Shown in pieces: positions 6,484-13,068 of a DNA stretch of 13,608 bases. Position 1 is the first letter of the stretch; the number at the start of each line of letters is the position of its first letter. Source of the DNA: an uncultured Lachnospiraceae bacterium (GTDB lineage: Bacteria > Bacillota_A > Clostridia > Lachnospirales > Lachnospiraceae); contig CAJUOF010000285.1 of the NCBI GenBank assembly GCA_910587905.1, forward strand, positions 1 through 13,608. The letters are read 5' to 3'. The translations under genes and the position numbers were made by a program. A model generated the notes under the pieces. The model worked only from the letters and a program-made list of their open reading frames with translations. It did not search any database and was not told the origin of the DNA.

Positions 6484-7818
6484 TTACGTTTTGGAGGTCC
6501 GGCGGCCGGCGAGGAGACGGAGGGTCAGGAGGAAGGTGGACAGCTCCGAGGCGGGGATGACGAGCCACACGCCGTCTGTCTGCAGGAAGGGGGGCAGGAT
6601 GAGGAGGCCGATGATCGGAAATCCGAAGGTCCGGAGGAAGGAGATGAGGGCGGAGGATTTCCCGTCGGAGAGGGCGGTGAAGCATGCGGAGGCGAAAATG
6701 TTGCAGCCGGAGAAGAGAAAGCTGAAGGAGAAGAGGAAAAAGCCGGTCCGGGCGAGGGTGCGGACGGTCTGGTTTCCTCCGGCGAAGATCCCGGCCACGG
6801 ACCCGCCGGCCAGGAGGGAGAACAGGAACAGGAACAGGGAGACGGCCGTGACGAAGCGAAGGCTGGCCCGGATGATCTTGTTCCGTCTTTTTTTGTTGCC
6901 GCTCCCGCAATTGTAGCTGATCGCAGGGGCGGCTCCCATGGAGAAGCCGATGATCACGGAGGTGAGCAGGAACTGGGAGTAGATGATCACCGTGACGGCG
7001 GCCACGCCGTCTTCCCCGGCAAGCTTCATCATGACGGCGTTGTAGAGGAAGGTGGTGACGGCGGTCGCAAGCTGGCTCACCAGCTCGGAGGCTCCGTTGG
7101 AACTGCTTTTCAGGAGGAAGGACAGGTTCAGGCCGGGTCTGCAAAAACGCAGTTCGCCGTGGCCGAGGGAGAAGTATGCGGTGCCGGCCAGGGTTGGGAT
7201 CAGGTATCCGATCCCTGTGCCCAGGGCGGCACCGGCGATCCCCATCTGCAGGCGGACGATGAACAGGTAGTCCAGGACGAGGTTGGCGGTCCCGGCGAGG
7301 ACCGAGAGGACCAGCCCCAGGGAGGGTTTTCCGGCTGTCACGAAGAGATTCTGGTAGAGGACCTGCATCATGTTGCAGACGGCGAAGAGGAGCTGGATCC
7401 GCAGATAGTCCCGGCAGTAGGGGAGCAGGAGCCGGCTGGCGCCCAGTCCCAGAATGATCTCGTCGGTGAACAGGAGGCCGACGGCGGTGACGGTCAGACC
7501 GAGAAGGGCCCCGGCTGCTATGAGGAGGGTGAAGTTCCTGCGGGCCTCGTCGTTTTTTCCGCCGCCCATGTCTGCCGCAATGACGGCGCTCCCGCCTGCC
7601 GCAAGCATGGTCCCGAGCCCGACGATCAGGTTGATCACGGGGCAGACGATGTTGATGGCGGACAGGGCGTCCGTGTTCACGAAGCGGGCCACGAACAAGG
7701 TGTCCACGACGGTGTAGAGTCCCATGAACAGCATCATGACCATGCCGGGGAGGGCAAAGCGGATCAGGGAGAGGGTGCCGAAATCCCGGGCGAGGGGGTT
7801 GGTTTCAGTCTGGCTCAC
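6484..7818 (-). CDS. MATE family multidrug/metabolite efflux transporter
   Basis: This is a 444-residue integral membrane protein of the MATE family, probably of the MepA/DinF-like bacterial branch, with about twelve hydrophobic segments. Family hallmarks include the early VDTLFVARF (about 38-46), LAAGGSAVIAADMGGGKNDEA (about 72-92), NLVLDYLFIV in the first half, and GFSMGAAPAISYNCGSGNKKR in the second half. Such proteins export cationic drugs, dyes or metabolites in exchange for Na+ or H+. A GTG at 7818 is the chosen start: AAGGAGGA lies eight nt upstream and the protein then begins MSQTETNPLARDFG, typical for the family. The frame stays open upstream to 8193, but that part is the shadow of the AraC-GNAT gene. 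The first 14 nt overlap the end of that gene, so the exporter is probably controlled by and coupled to it. The substrate is unknown. Confidence 0.9.
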   Translation of the reverse strand: MSQTETNPLARDFGTLSLIRFALPGMVMMLFMGLYTVVDTLFVARFVNTDALSAINIVCPVINLIVGLGTMLAAGGSAVIAADMGGGKNDEARRNFTLLIAAGALLGLTVTAVGLLFTDEIILGLGASRLLLPYCRDYLRIQLLFAVCNMMQVLYQNLFVTAGKPSLGLVLSVLAGTANLVLDYLFIVRLQMGIAGAALGTGIGYLIPTLAGTAYFSLGHGELRFCRPGLNLSFLLKSSSNGASELVSQLATAVTTFLYNAVMMKLAGEDGVAAVTVIIYSQFLLTSVIIGFSMGAAPAISYNCGSGNKKRRNKIIRASLRFVTAVSLFLFLFSLLAGGSVAGIFAGGNQTVRTLARTGFFLFSFSFLFSGCNIFASACFTALSDGKSSALISFLRTFGFPIIGLLILPPFLQTDGVWLVIPASELSTFLLTLRLLAGRRTSKT

Positions 7819-8737
7819 GGCTGGTTTCCTCCTTATGTCTGGGGGTCGGTCCGGAAGGGTGTCCGGACGTTTGTCTGAAAATCGATCCGACGTTTTGTGC
7901 GGAAATGTTTCCGGGCGGGAGTGTGAACCGCTGGACCGGGTATCCGTACTCGACGGACAGCTCCTGTTCCTGGAAACCCAGGCGGCGGTATTCTTCCCGG
8001 TAGCCGGTATCGGCCCGGTCGCCTTTGCGGTAGGTGGTGATGGTGAGGGGGCTGCCGGGCAGCAGGTCTTCTCTGAGCTTGTCCAGGAGAAGCCCGGCGA
8101 CTCCGAGACTCCGGTACTGGGGATGGACGGCCAGGAATTCGACGTGGCCCCCGGCGGCCGTGAAGGCGAGGGCGCCGACGACCCTGTCGTCATCTTGCAG
8201 GAGGAAGGCTTCCCCGGCGTCCATGTGCCGCCGCAGGTCCTTCCGGTATTCGGCTTCGTTCAGGCGGGGATATCCGTCGACGGAGAGGCCGAGCAGTTCC
8301 ATCCAGTCGTCCAGGTCCTGTGGGGCGGCCGGCCGGATGTTTTCTTTTGGGAGATGGAGCCGGAAGGGACATTCCTGCAGGCGAAGGGCGTGCTGTAACG
8401 GATAGAAGGCTTCTGTCTCCCGGAATCTTGCGGGGGTGGTTTTGTACATGGCCCGGAAACTGTCGGTGAATGCCTGCTGGCTCCCGTATCCGCTCTGGAA
8501 GGCAATGTCGAGAATGGGCCGCCTGGTATCCGTCAGGAGCCTGGCCGCTTCGGTGAGCCGCCTTCTGGACACGTAGTCGTGGAGCGTGATACCGGCGGTC
8601 TTTGTGAAGCTTCGGTGCAGGTGGTATTTGGAATAGTGCAGTGAGGCGGCCACCTGGTCCAAGCCCAGGGGGGCGCTTAAGTGGCTCTCGATGTAACGGA
8701 TGGCTTCTGTGACGATGGCGACGGTCTGGCTTTGCAT
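7805..8737 (-). CDS. AraC-type transcriptional regulator fused to a GNAT acetyltransferase
   Basis: The 310-residue protein has two domains. Residues 5-107 form an AraC/XylS DNA-binding domain with both helix-turn-helix units: LDQVAASLHYSKYHLHRSF near 26-44, and ILDIAFQSGYGSQQAFTDSF near 75-94, the family signature. Residues about 133-270 form a GNAT domain with GALAFTAAGGHVEFLAVHP and acetyl-CoA motif QYRSLGVAGLLLDKL around 207-221, ending in YRRLGF. The last 35-40 residues are polar and look unstructured; this tail overlaps the MATE start. Most AraC proteins sense ligands through an N-terminal domain; here the C-terminal acetyltransferase may serve as sensor or as a modifying enzyme. The ATG is preceded by AAAGGAGG. 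The gene heads an operon with the exporter and has a dyad-rich upstream region that may be its own operator. The ligand and acetyl acceptor are unknown. Confidence 0.88.
   Translation of the reverse strand: MQSQTVAIVTEAIRYIESHLSAPLGLDQVAASLHYSKYHLHRSFTKTAGITLHDYVSRRRLTEAARLLTDTRRPILDIAFQSGYGSQQAFTDSFRAMYKTTPARFRETEAFYPLQHALRLQECPFRLHLPKENIRPAAPQDLDDWMELLGLSVDGYPRLNEAEYRKDLRRHMDAGEAFLLQDDDRVVGALAFTAAGGHVEFLAVHPQYRSLGVAGLLLDKLREDLLPGSPLTITTYRKGDRADTGYREEYRRLGFQEQELSVEYGYPVQRFTLPPGNISAQNVGSIFRQTSGHPSGPTPRHKEETSREPD
7827..7834 (-). promoter_or_regulatory. Ribosome binding site setting the GTG start of the MATE gene
   Basis: AAGGAGGA on the minus strand sits eight nt before GTG (7818-7816). No ATG in the same frame has a comparable site nearby, so this decides the start. 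The site lies within the coding region of the preceding AraC-GNAT gene, whose stop follows the GTG, giving an overlapping, coupled arrangement. Confidence 0.75.
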
Positions 8738-8761
8738 GCGGCATCCTCCTTTCTGTGGGAT

Positions 8762-8790
8762 ATTATACAGGTAATTGCGAAACGTGGAAT
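8762..8790 (-). promoter_or_regulatory. Proximal -10 box for the AraC-GNAT/MATE operon
   Basis: A perfect TATAAT (8767-8762 on the minus strand) lies 24 nt upstream of the AraC-GNAT start codon. No good -35 box exists at 16-18 nt; the best is TTCCAC (8789-8784). A weak -35 with a strong -10 fits an activator-dependent promoter. The GTTTCGCAAT half-site (8783-8774) fills the spacer. Confidence 0.5.
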
Positions 8791-8844
8791 TTCCGGGTGG
8801 ATTCTGACAATTGATCCATCCAAAGCCTGCTTATGTTTCGCAAT
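8774..8844. promoter_or_regulatory. Inverted-repeat operator candidate in the araC-type upstream region
   Basis: ATTGCGAAAC (8774-8783) and GTTTCGCAAT (8835-8844) are perfect 10-bp complements with their centre near 8809. Nested inside them, TGGAT (8798-8802) and ATCCA (8814-8818) share nearly the same centre. The left half-site lies between the -35 and -10 positions of the proximal promoter. Paired, widely spaced half-sites are common for AraC-type regulators, which can loop DNA, so this is a plausible autoregulatory site; binding is not shown by sequence. Confidence 0.5.
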
Positions 8845-8910
8845 CGTCTAGGATATTATAGCGCAAAATGTAACGTTTTTTTTCATGAATCTTGCTCAAA
8901 AAATTTTTGG

Positions 8911-8939
8911 TTTACTTTTGGCTGTCCTTGGGGTATGGT
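8911..8939 (+). promoter_or_regulatory. Possible promoter of the 161-aa gene
   Basis: TTTACT (8911-8916) and TATGGT (8934-8939) are separated by 17 nt on the plus strand, each with two mismatches to the consensus. An A/T-rich stretch with runs of A and T (8877-8908) lies just upstream and could act as an UP-like element. It is about 57 nt before the chosen start codon. The call is tentative. Confidence 0.35.
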
Positions 8940-8995
8940 AGAGGAAAGTGATCTTGGCGCTGCGGAAAGGGCGTGGCGGAATGGGGAGGGGAAGG

Positions 8996-9481
8996 ATGGA
9001 TGTCGCAGGATACTTGAAAAAAGCCATAGAGAGTATTCATGGCGCCGGCAGGGACCGTCCGGAGAATGCGGAAGGAAAACTCCGGATCCGTGCGGAGCGG
9101 GACAGTGTGTGCATGGGGGACGACTGCGATGCGCCCAACACCAGGTATCTGGATTATGGGCCGGAAGAGCGGCTGTCGGAATTTATGGACTCCGTGGCAC
9201 GGTATGTGCCTTCGATGAGGGAGACCGTGTGGAGCGTCACATGGGAGGGCAGGACGATCGCCTACCTGGTCTTTGACGAGAAGGGGGATCATCTGTGTGA
9301 GCTTGCCGTGCCGGACGGCAGGGTGTCGGAGCTTGCCGGGAAACGCATCTATTGCCGGTATTACCACCGCTACAGCCTGTTGGATTACAAGGCCGTGCCG
9401 CCGACGGAACGGTATCCGGAATGCGGGACGCTTCTGGAAAAGGTCAAGGCCCATGAGAGGAAGGCCGAGAAGAGAACATGA
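8996..9481 (+). CDS. Unrecognised 161-aa soluble protein
   Basis: I do not recognise this protein. It has no signal peptide or membrane segment. It begins MDVAGYLKKAIESIHGAG, probably a helix, continues with a charged stretch ending in SVCMGDDCDAPN, which carries two cysteines, and has a beta-rich middle with TVWSVTWEGRTIAYLVFDE. It ends in a basic helix, with YCRYYHRYSLLDY before it. Two further cysteines occur later, so metal or redox roles are conceivable but not supported by a known motif. I chose the ATG at 8996, which has GGGGAGGGGAAGG just upstream; in-frame GTG at 8948 and ATG at 8981 are alternatives. It is divergent from the AraC-GNAT operon and shares about 260 nt of upstream region with it, so the two could be co-regulated. 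Confidence 0.7.
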   Translation: MDVAGYLKKAIESIHGAGRDRPENAEGKLRIRAERDSVCMGDDCDAPNTRYLDYGPEERLSEFMDSVARYVPSMRETVWSVTWEGRTIAYLVFDEKGDHLCELAVPDGRVSELAGKRIYCRYYHRYSLLDYKAVPPTERYPECGTLLEKVKAHERKAEKRT

Positions 9482-9652
9482 AATCTAGTGCGGGAAACGC
9501 TTTGGTCAGAATTTCCCTAAAGAATGGCTGACGGGATTCCGGTGAGGACATCCGGAGCTTTGGAGGGATGGCAAGATAAGGGCCTGCGGAATTTGAGGTG
9601 CCGCATTATGGGGCGATGGCAGAGCTTAGGACAGATGGAAATGGAGGAAACT
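9482..9652 (+). other. Non-coding gap before the sugar acetyltransferase
   Basis: These 171 nt hold no gene that I can support. The acetyltransferase frame stays open back to 9524 but without a ribosome binding site or family similarity, so I treat it as untranslated leader. I found no convincing promoter or terminator. Confidence 0.4.
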
Positions 9653-10237
9653 ATGACAGAAAGGGAAAAGATGCTGGCCGGGGAGCTTTATGACTGCGGG
9701 GATGCCGAATTGTTGTCGCAGTGGCATAAGGCAAAGGATCTGGTGAGGGCGTATAACCTTGTGGATTCGGAAGATCGTGAGGAAAAGGACAGGATTTTGG
9801 GGGAATTGCTGGGGGGAACAGGGGAAAACCTCTGGATCACGGCCCCGTTTTTTGTCGACTATGGCAATAATATCTATTTCGGGAATCATTGTGAGGTGAA
9901 TATGAACTGTACGTTTCTGGATGACAATGTCATTCAGATTGGGGATCATGTCCTGATCGCTCCCAACGTGCAGATCTATACGGCTTTTCACCCGACCAAT
10001 GCCCTTGACCGATTTGGGGAGCCGAAAGCGGATGGTTCCTTTGAGTTCTGCAAAACGCAGACGGCTCCTGTCAGGATCGGGAACGATGTGTGGATCGGCG
10101 GCGGGGCCATTATCCTGCCGGGGGTGACGATCGGGAACAATGTCGTAATCGGAGCAGGGAGTGTCGTCACAAGGGATGTCCCGGACCACACCGTGGCCTG
10201 CGGCAATCCCTGCCGGGTAATGAGGGAGAATAAATAG
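9653..10237 (+). CDS. Sugar O-acetyltransferase, maltose/galactoside acetyltransferase (Maa/LacA) type
   Basis: This 194-residue cytoplasmic enzyme of the left-handed beta-helix (hexapeptide repeat) family is expected to be trimeric and to transfer acetyl from acetyl-CoA to a sugar hydroxyl. The N-terminal 50 residues are the Mac helical domain (MTEREKMLAGELYDCGDAEL). Hexapeptide repeats run through NNIYFGNHCEVNMNCTFLD and IQIGDHVLIAPNVQIYTA, and after a loop continue with VRIGNDVWIGGGAIILPGVTIGNNVVIGAGSVV, interrupted here only by family-typical turns. His113 in TAFHP matches the catalytic His. The end, ACGNPCRVMR, is typical. I chose the ATG at 9653 because GGAGG lies six nt upstream. The sugar acceptor is not predictable; these enzymes are often thought to detoxify non-metabolisable sugars. 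The gene leads the plus-strand block up to the window end. Confidence 0.9.
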   Translation: MTEREKMLAGELYDCGDAELLSQWHKAKDLVRAYNLVDSEDREEKDRILGELLGGTGENLWITAPFFVDYGNNIYFGNHCEVNMNCTFLDDNVIQIGDHVLIAPNVQIYTAFHPTNALDRFGEPKADGSFEFCKTQTAPVRIGNDVWIGGGAIILPGVTIGNNVVIGAGSVVTRDVPDHTVACGNPCRVMRENK

Positions 10238-10293
10238 GAAGAATGGCCGGCGCATTGCTATGGAGTTTTTGATTTACATGGGGGGATGGCCGG

Positions 10294-10827
10294 ATGGCAA
10301 CGTGGAGCGGGATTCGAAAAAAACTTGAGAGGGAATATTTGGCGCAATGTCTGCGGGGTCATATTCAATATTATGCAACATCCTACAGCAAAAGCCCGGA
10401 TCATGAAGGGCGGGCGGCGATCCGGTATGACGGAAAAGAAATCATGAAGGGGTGTTATTGGAATAACTGGACGAAGGCGGAATGGTTCCCGAAGGATGAA
10501 ACGTGGGAGAGACGCATGACTGTGGAAAATGCGTATATGGACGAGGTGGCTTTGGAGCTGGGAGTGTTTGACCAGCGCTGTTTTTACAGGGCGTTCGAGG
10601 AGTTTGACAATCAGAGTATTGAGAAAAGCATGATGAGCGATGACCTGATCGTGAGAATTTTTGCAATACTTGACCGAAGAGTCGGGAAGCGAAAACTGCG
10701 TTTGATTCAAAAGCAGATCGAGAAGGAGCCGGGGCCCTTCCGGGAGTTTTTTGCCATTCGCGCGAAGGCCGAGGGGCTTAAGCCGGAAGAGGACTTTGAT
10801 GAAAAAGGAGCGGATTTTGATGAATGA
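10294..10827 (+). CDS. Unrecognised 177-aa protein, possibly SF0329-like
   Basis: I cannot name this with confidence. The start, MATWSGIRKKLEREYLAQCLRGHI, followed by QYYATSYSKSPDHEGRAAIRYDGKEIM, recalls small cytoplasmic proteins annotated as the SF0329 family, for which no function is known to me. The middle is rich in aromatic and acidic residues (GCYWNNWTKAEWFP), and the rest is helical (MTVENAYMDEVALELGVFDQ, then QSIEKSMMSDDLIVRIFAIL). It lacks a signal peptide and membrane segments. The ATG at 10294 follows GGGGGAT by about seven nt. Its last eight nt overlap the start of the YdeI-like gene, so these two are translationally coupled and probably one transcript. The end is strongly acidic (EEDFDEKGADFDE). 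That it is a real gene is likely; its function is unknown. Confidence 0.75.
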   Translation: MATWSGIRKKLEREYLAQCLRGHIQYYATSYSKSPDHEGRAAIRYDGKEIMKGCYWNNWTKAEWFPKDETWERRMTVENAYMDEVALELGVFDQRCFYRAFEEFDNQSIEKSMMSDDLIVRIFAILDRRVGKRKLRLIQKQIEKEPGPFREFFAIRAKAEGLKPEEDFDEKGADFDE

Positions 10828-11380
10828 GGTTTTGACATTTGCGGGCAGGGAGGAATTCAGAGAATGGCTTTCCCGGAACTGTCTGTCGGAGGAGGGCGTC
10901 TGGCTGTTGTTTGGAAAGGCCGGCGGGCCGAAGACCATAAAGGCGGGGGAGGCGCTGGAGGAGGCGCTCTGCTTTGGATGGATCGACGGGCAGATGAAAA
11001 GCATCGACGAGAAGTCTTACAGAAAGTATTTTTCCATGCGCAGGGAGAAGAGCAAGTGGTCGGAGAAGAATAAGGCCCTGGTCAGGAGCCTGGAGGAGCG
11101 GGGGCTTATGACGGACTTCGGAAGGCGGAAAATCGAGGAGGCCAAAAAGAACGGCCAGTGGGACGCTCCGAAGGCGGCGGCGGTCACGGAGGAGGATATC
11201 GCCGGGCTTTCGGCGCTGCTTTCGGGGTATGAGCCCGCCTTCACGAATTTTAAGGCTATGTCCCTGTCTGTGAAGAAGACCTACACACGGGCGTATCTTG
11301 ACGCAAAAACGGATGCAGGGAGGGAGAAGCGGCTGGCCTGGATGGTGGACCGGCTGAACCGGAGTCTGAAACCGATGTAG
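10820..11380 (+). CDS. YdeI/OmpD-associated family protein
   Basis: This 186-residue soluble protein matches the YdeI/OmpD-associated family. The characteristic blocks are EALCFGWIDGQMKSID around 48-63, the FSMRREKSKWSEKN stretch near 71-84, GLMTDFGRRKIEEAK near 95-109, and a C-terminal segment that is usually helical, here with KTYTRAYLDAKTDAGREKRLAWMVDRL. Family members are annotated as bacteriocin-protection or OmpD-associated in Gram-negatives, but their biochemical activity is not established, so I make no claim about it here. The start is ATG at 10820, with AAGGAG at 10805-10810 and an 8-nt overlap with the preceding gene (ATGAATGA); an in-frame ATG at 10799 is a weaker alternative. The tight overlap places it in one operon with the upstream 177-aa gene. 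Confidence 0.85.
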   Translation: MNEVLTFAGREEFREWLSRNCLSEEGVWLLFGKAGGPKTIKAGEALEEALCFGWIDGQMKSIDEKSYRKYFSMRREKSKWSEKNKALVRSLEERGLMTDFGRRKIEEAKKNGQWDAPKAAAVTEEDIAGLSALLSGYEPAFTNFKAMSLSVKKTYTRAYLDAKTDAGREKRLAWMVDRLNRSLKPM

Positions 11381-11450
11381 GAGCTGGCACTGCCTTGCGC
11401 AAAACGGCAAAATTTTGGTTCCGGTTTATCCGGGTTAGCGTGGAGGGGGA

Positions 11451-12218
11451 ATGAAAGTGACGAGGGAAGAGCAGTTGATACGGTCCTGGAAGCGGGAGGA
11501 AGCCGCAGCTCATGTTCATGGATGGGATTTTTCTCATATCAAAGGACGGTATGAGGCGGGGGACGACCTTCCCTGGGATTATGACGGGATCGTCCGGGAA
11601 TATCTGAGGGACGACATGACGCTCCTGGACTATGACACTGGCGGGGGAGAATATTTGCTGTCCCTGGGGCATCCTTATTCTAAGACGGCGGCCACGGAGG
11701 GGTATCCGCCCAATGTGGAGTTATGCGAACGGCGGCTTAAGCCTCTGGGGATCGACCTGCGCCGGTGTGACGCTCCCTCGGACATTCCCTTTCCGGACGA
11801 GTCCTTTGACATCATGATCAACCGGCACGGGTCTTTTGACCCGCAGGAGATCTTCCGGCTGCTGCGAAAGAGCGGGATCTTTGTCACGCAGCAAGTCGGG
11901 AGTGACAACGACAGGGAGCTGGTGGAACTGGTGCTGCCGGGATGTGAGAAGCCCTTTCCGCATTTGAATCTGAAAGAGCAGAGGCGAGCCTTCGAGGAGG
12001 CGGGCTTTGCCATCCTCAGGGCGGAGGAGGCGTACCGGCCCATCGTCTTTTACGACGTGGGAGCCTTTGTCTGGTTTGCCCGCATCATTGAGTGGGAGTT
12101 TCCGGGGTTTTCGGTGGACGGATGCCTGGAGCGCCTGCTTGAACTGCAAAAAAAGATGGACCAAGAGGGAAAGATCGAGGGGCGGATCCACAGGTATCTG
12201 ATCGTCGCCGGAAAATAG
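11451..12218 (+). CDS. Class I SAM-dependent methyltransferase
   Basis: This 255-residue cytoplasmic protein has a Rossmann-type methyltransferase core. Motif I is TLLDYDTGGGEYLLSL around 57-72, where GGGE binds SAM. Motif II contains ATEGYPPNV near 81-89, whose acidic residue would contact the ribose. The post-motif IPFPDESFDIMINRHGSFD is around 112-130, followed by EIFRLLRKSGIFVTQQVG, the usual beta-5 segment. The C-terminal part has a FPHLNLKEQRRAFEEAGFAI helix and WFARIIEWEFPGF. DYD replaces the usual DxG at motif I, a mild deviation. The acceptor cannot be told; relatives include small-molecule and rRNA methyltransferases. The ATG at 11451 follows GGAGGGGG. It is 70 nt downstream of the YdeI-like gene and 53 nt upstream of the racemase start, and probably belongs to the same run of genes. 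Confidence 0.87.
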   Translation: MKVTREEQLIRSWKREEAAAHVHGWDFSHIKGRYEAGDDLPWDYDGIVREYLRDDMTLLDYDTGGGEYLLSLGHPYSKTAATEGYPPNVELCERRLKPLGIDLRRCDAPSDIPFPDESFDIMINRHGSFDPQEIFRLLRKSGIFVTQQVGSDNDRELVELVLPGCEKPFPHLNLKEQRRAFEEAGFAILRAEEAYRPIVFYDVGAFVWFARIIEWEFPGFSVDGCLERLLELQKKMDQEGKIEGRIHRYLIVAGK

Positions 12219-12271
12219 TGTATGCCCCCGGCGGGACGGGCGCGGATTTTGTGAGGAAGGAGAGCGGGGCC

Positions 12272-12976
12272 ATGAAAAAACTGGGATTGGTCGGCGGAAC
12301 GGGGCCGGAATCTACATTGGTATATTACCGGGAGTTAAACAGAAGGATTCACGAGAGGAGCGGCGGGAAACGGTTTCCGGAGCTGGCGGTGGAGAGCGTG
12401 GATCTCTATAAGGCCCTGGGCTTTGTGGCCGAGGGAGATCATGAGGGGCTGGAGCAGTATCTGTCGAAGGCCGTGGCGAACCTGGAGGCCGGCGGCGCCG
12501 ATTTGATCGCCCTGACGGCCGGCACCATGCACGTCGTGTTTGACCGGCTGAGATCGAAGGCGGGAGTGCTGCTTGTCGGCATTCCGGAAACGGCCGCCGA
12601 GGCTGCCCTGGCGAAAGGATATAAAAAAGTCGGACTTCTTGGGACGATCTTCACCATGGAGCAGGATTTTCTGAGCGGGGCCTTTGTCGCAAGGGGGATC
12701 GAGGTCGTGGTTCCCCCCGCCGATCATCGGGCCCTCGTCCACCGGCGGATCTCGGAGGAGCTGGAGTATGGCGTGGTGAAGGAAGAGTCTGTAAAGGAAC
12801 TGCTCTTTGTCATTGAGGAGATGAGAAGGGAATCGGGGATCGAGGCGGTGATCCTGGGATGCACGGAGCTTCCGCTGGCGCTGAATGCGGGCAACTGCCC
12901 GGTGGACTGCCTGGACATCATGGAGTTGCACATCCAAAGGCTCGTGGAGCTGCTGGAGGAACCGGCGATCGGGTAG
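12272..12976 (+). CDS. Aspartate/glutamate racemase family protein, YgeA-like
   Basis: This 234-residue cytoplasmic enzyme has the two-domain pseudo-symmetric racemase fold. It starts MKKLGLVGGTGPESTLVYYREL, the family N-terminal signature. Classic members use two cysteines; here the first position is Thr82 in LTAGTMH (80-87), while the second is retained as Cys197 in ILGCTELP (194-201). A Thr/Cys pair of this kind is known for E. coli YgeA, an L-specific Asp/Glu racemase, so this protein is more likely of that type than a conventional aspartate racemase. I chose the ATG at 12272 because AGGAAGGAG lies nine nt upstream; the frame reads back to 12218 without similarity. It could make D-Asp or D-Glu for peptidoglycan or for signalling, or act on other amino acids. 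The methyltransferase gene lies directly upstream. Confidence 0.88.
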   Translation: MKKLGLVGGTGPESTLVYYRELNRRIHERSGGKRFPELAVESVDLYKALGFVAEGDHEGLEQYLSKAVANLEAGGADLIALTAGTMHVVFDRLRSKAGVLLVGIPETAAEAALAKGYKKVGLLGTIFTMEQDFLSGAFVARGIEVVVPPADHRALVHRRISEELEYGVVKEESVKELLFVIEEMRRESGIEAVILGCTELPLALNAGNCPVDCLDIMELHIQRLVELLEEPAIG

Positions 12977-13068
12977 GGGAGAGTTCGTTTTCCTTGGCGC
13001 TCGATCCGCTCAACGGCGGAGAGCCGATCGAGAAGGTAGCCGTTATACTCCCTTTCATTGAGCGGCAT
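12968..13068 (-). pseudogene. Possible 5' remnant of a truncated minus-strand gene
   Basis: Starting at ATG 13068 on the minus strand, about 30 codons (MPLNEREYNGYLLDRLSAVERI and onward, to about LPYP) have a helical, charged, protein-like composition, while the frame beyond about 12976 is simply the serine-rich antisense of the racemase. AAGGTAGGTGAG precedes the start, and a good promoter lies about 60 nt upstream. The pattern fits a gene whose 3' part was lost in a rearrangement next to the racemase. I do not recognise the family. It could also be a short real peptide overlapping the racemase, or chance. Confidence 0.35.

Larger units (their letters stand above)
8758..8860. repeat. Direct repeat GGATATTATA flanking the operator
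   Basis: Two identical 10-bp copies of GGATATTATA lie at 8758-8767 and 8851-8860, 93 nt apart, and each reads as TATAATATCC on the minus strand. Both therefore contain a perfect minus-strand -10 hexamer. The distal copy also resembles a plus-strand -10 (TATTAT). Together with the inverted repeat between them they form a duplicated promoter-operator arrangement. Confidence 0.6.

Noticed and set aside
6424..7878. A 484-codon plus-strand open frame rich in Gly, Glu and Asp
   Set aside because: It is the mirror of the MATE gene; the composition is a typical antisense pattern with no recognisable fold.
7819..8193. N-terminal extension of the MATE protein by 125 residues
   Set aside because: It overlaps the AraC-GNAT coding region in another frame and is Ser/Pro-rich without family similarity; the GTG at 7818 has a proper ribosome binding site.
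8758..8860. The repeats as a CRISPR array or phage attachment site
   Set aside because: There are only two 10-bp copies, no regular spacers, no cas genes and no integrase; a promoter-operator explanation fits better.
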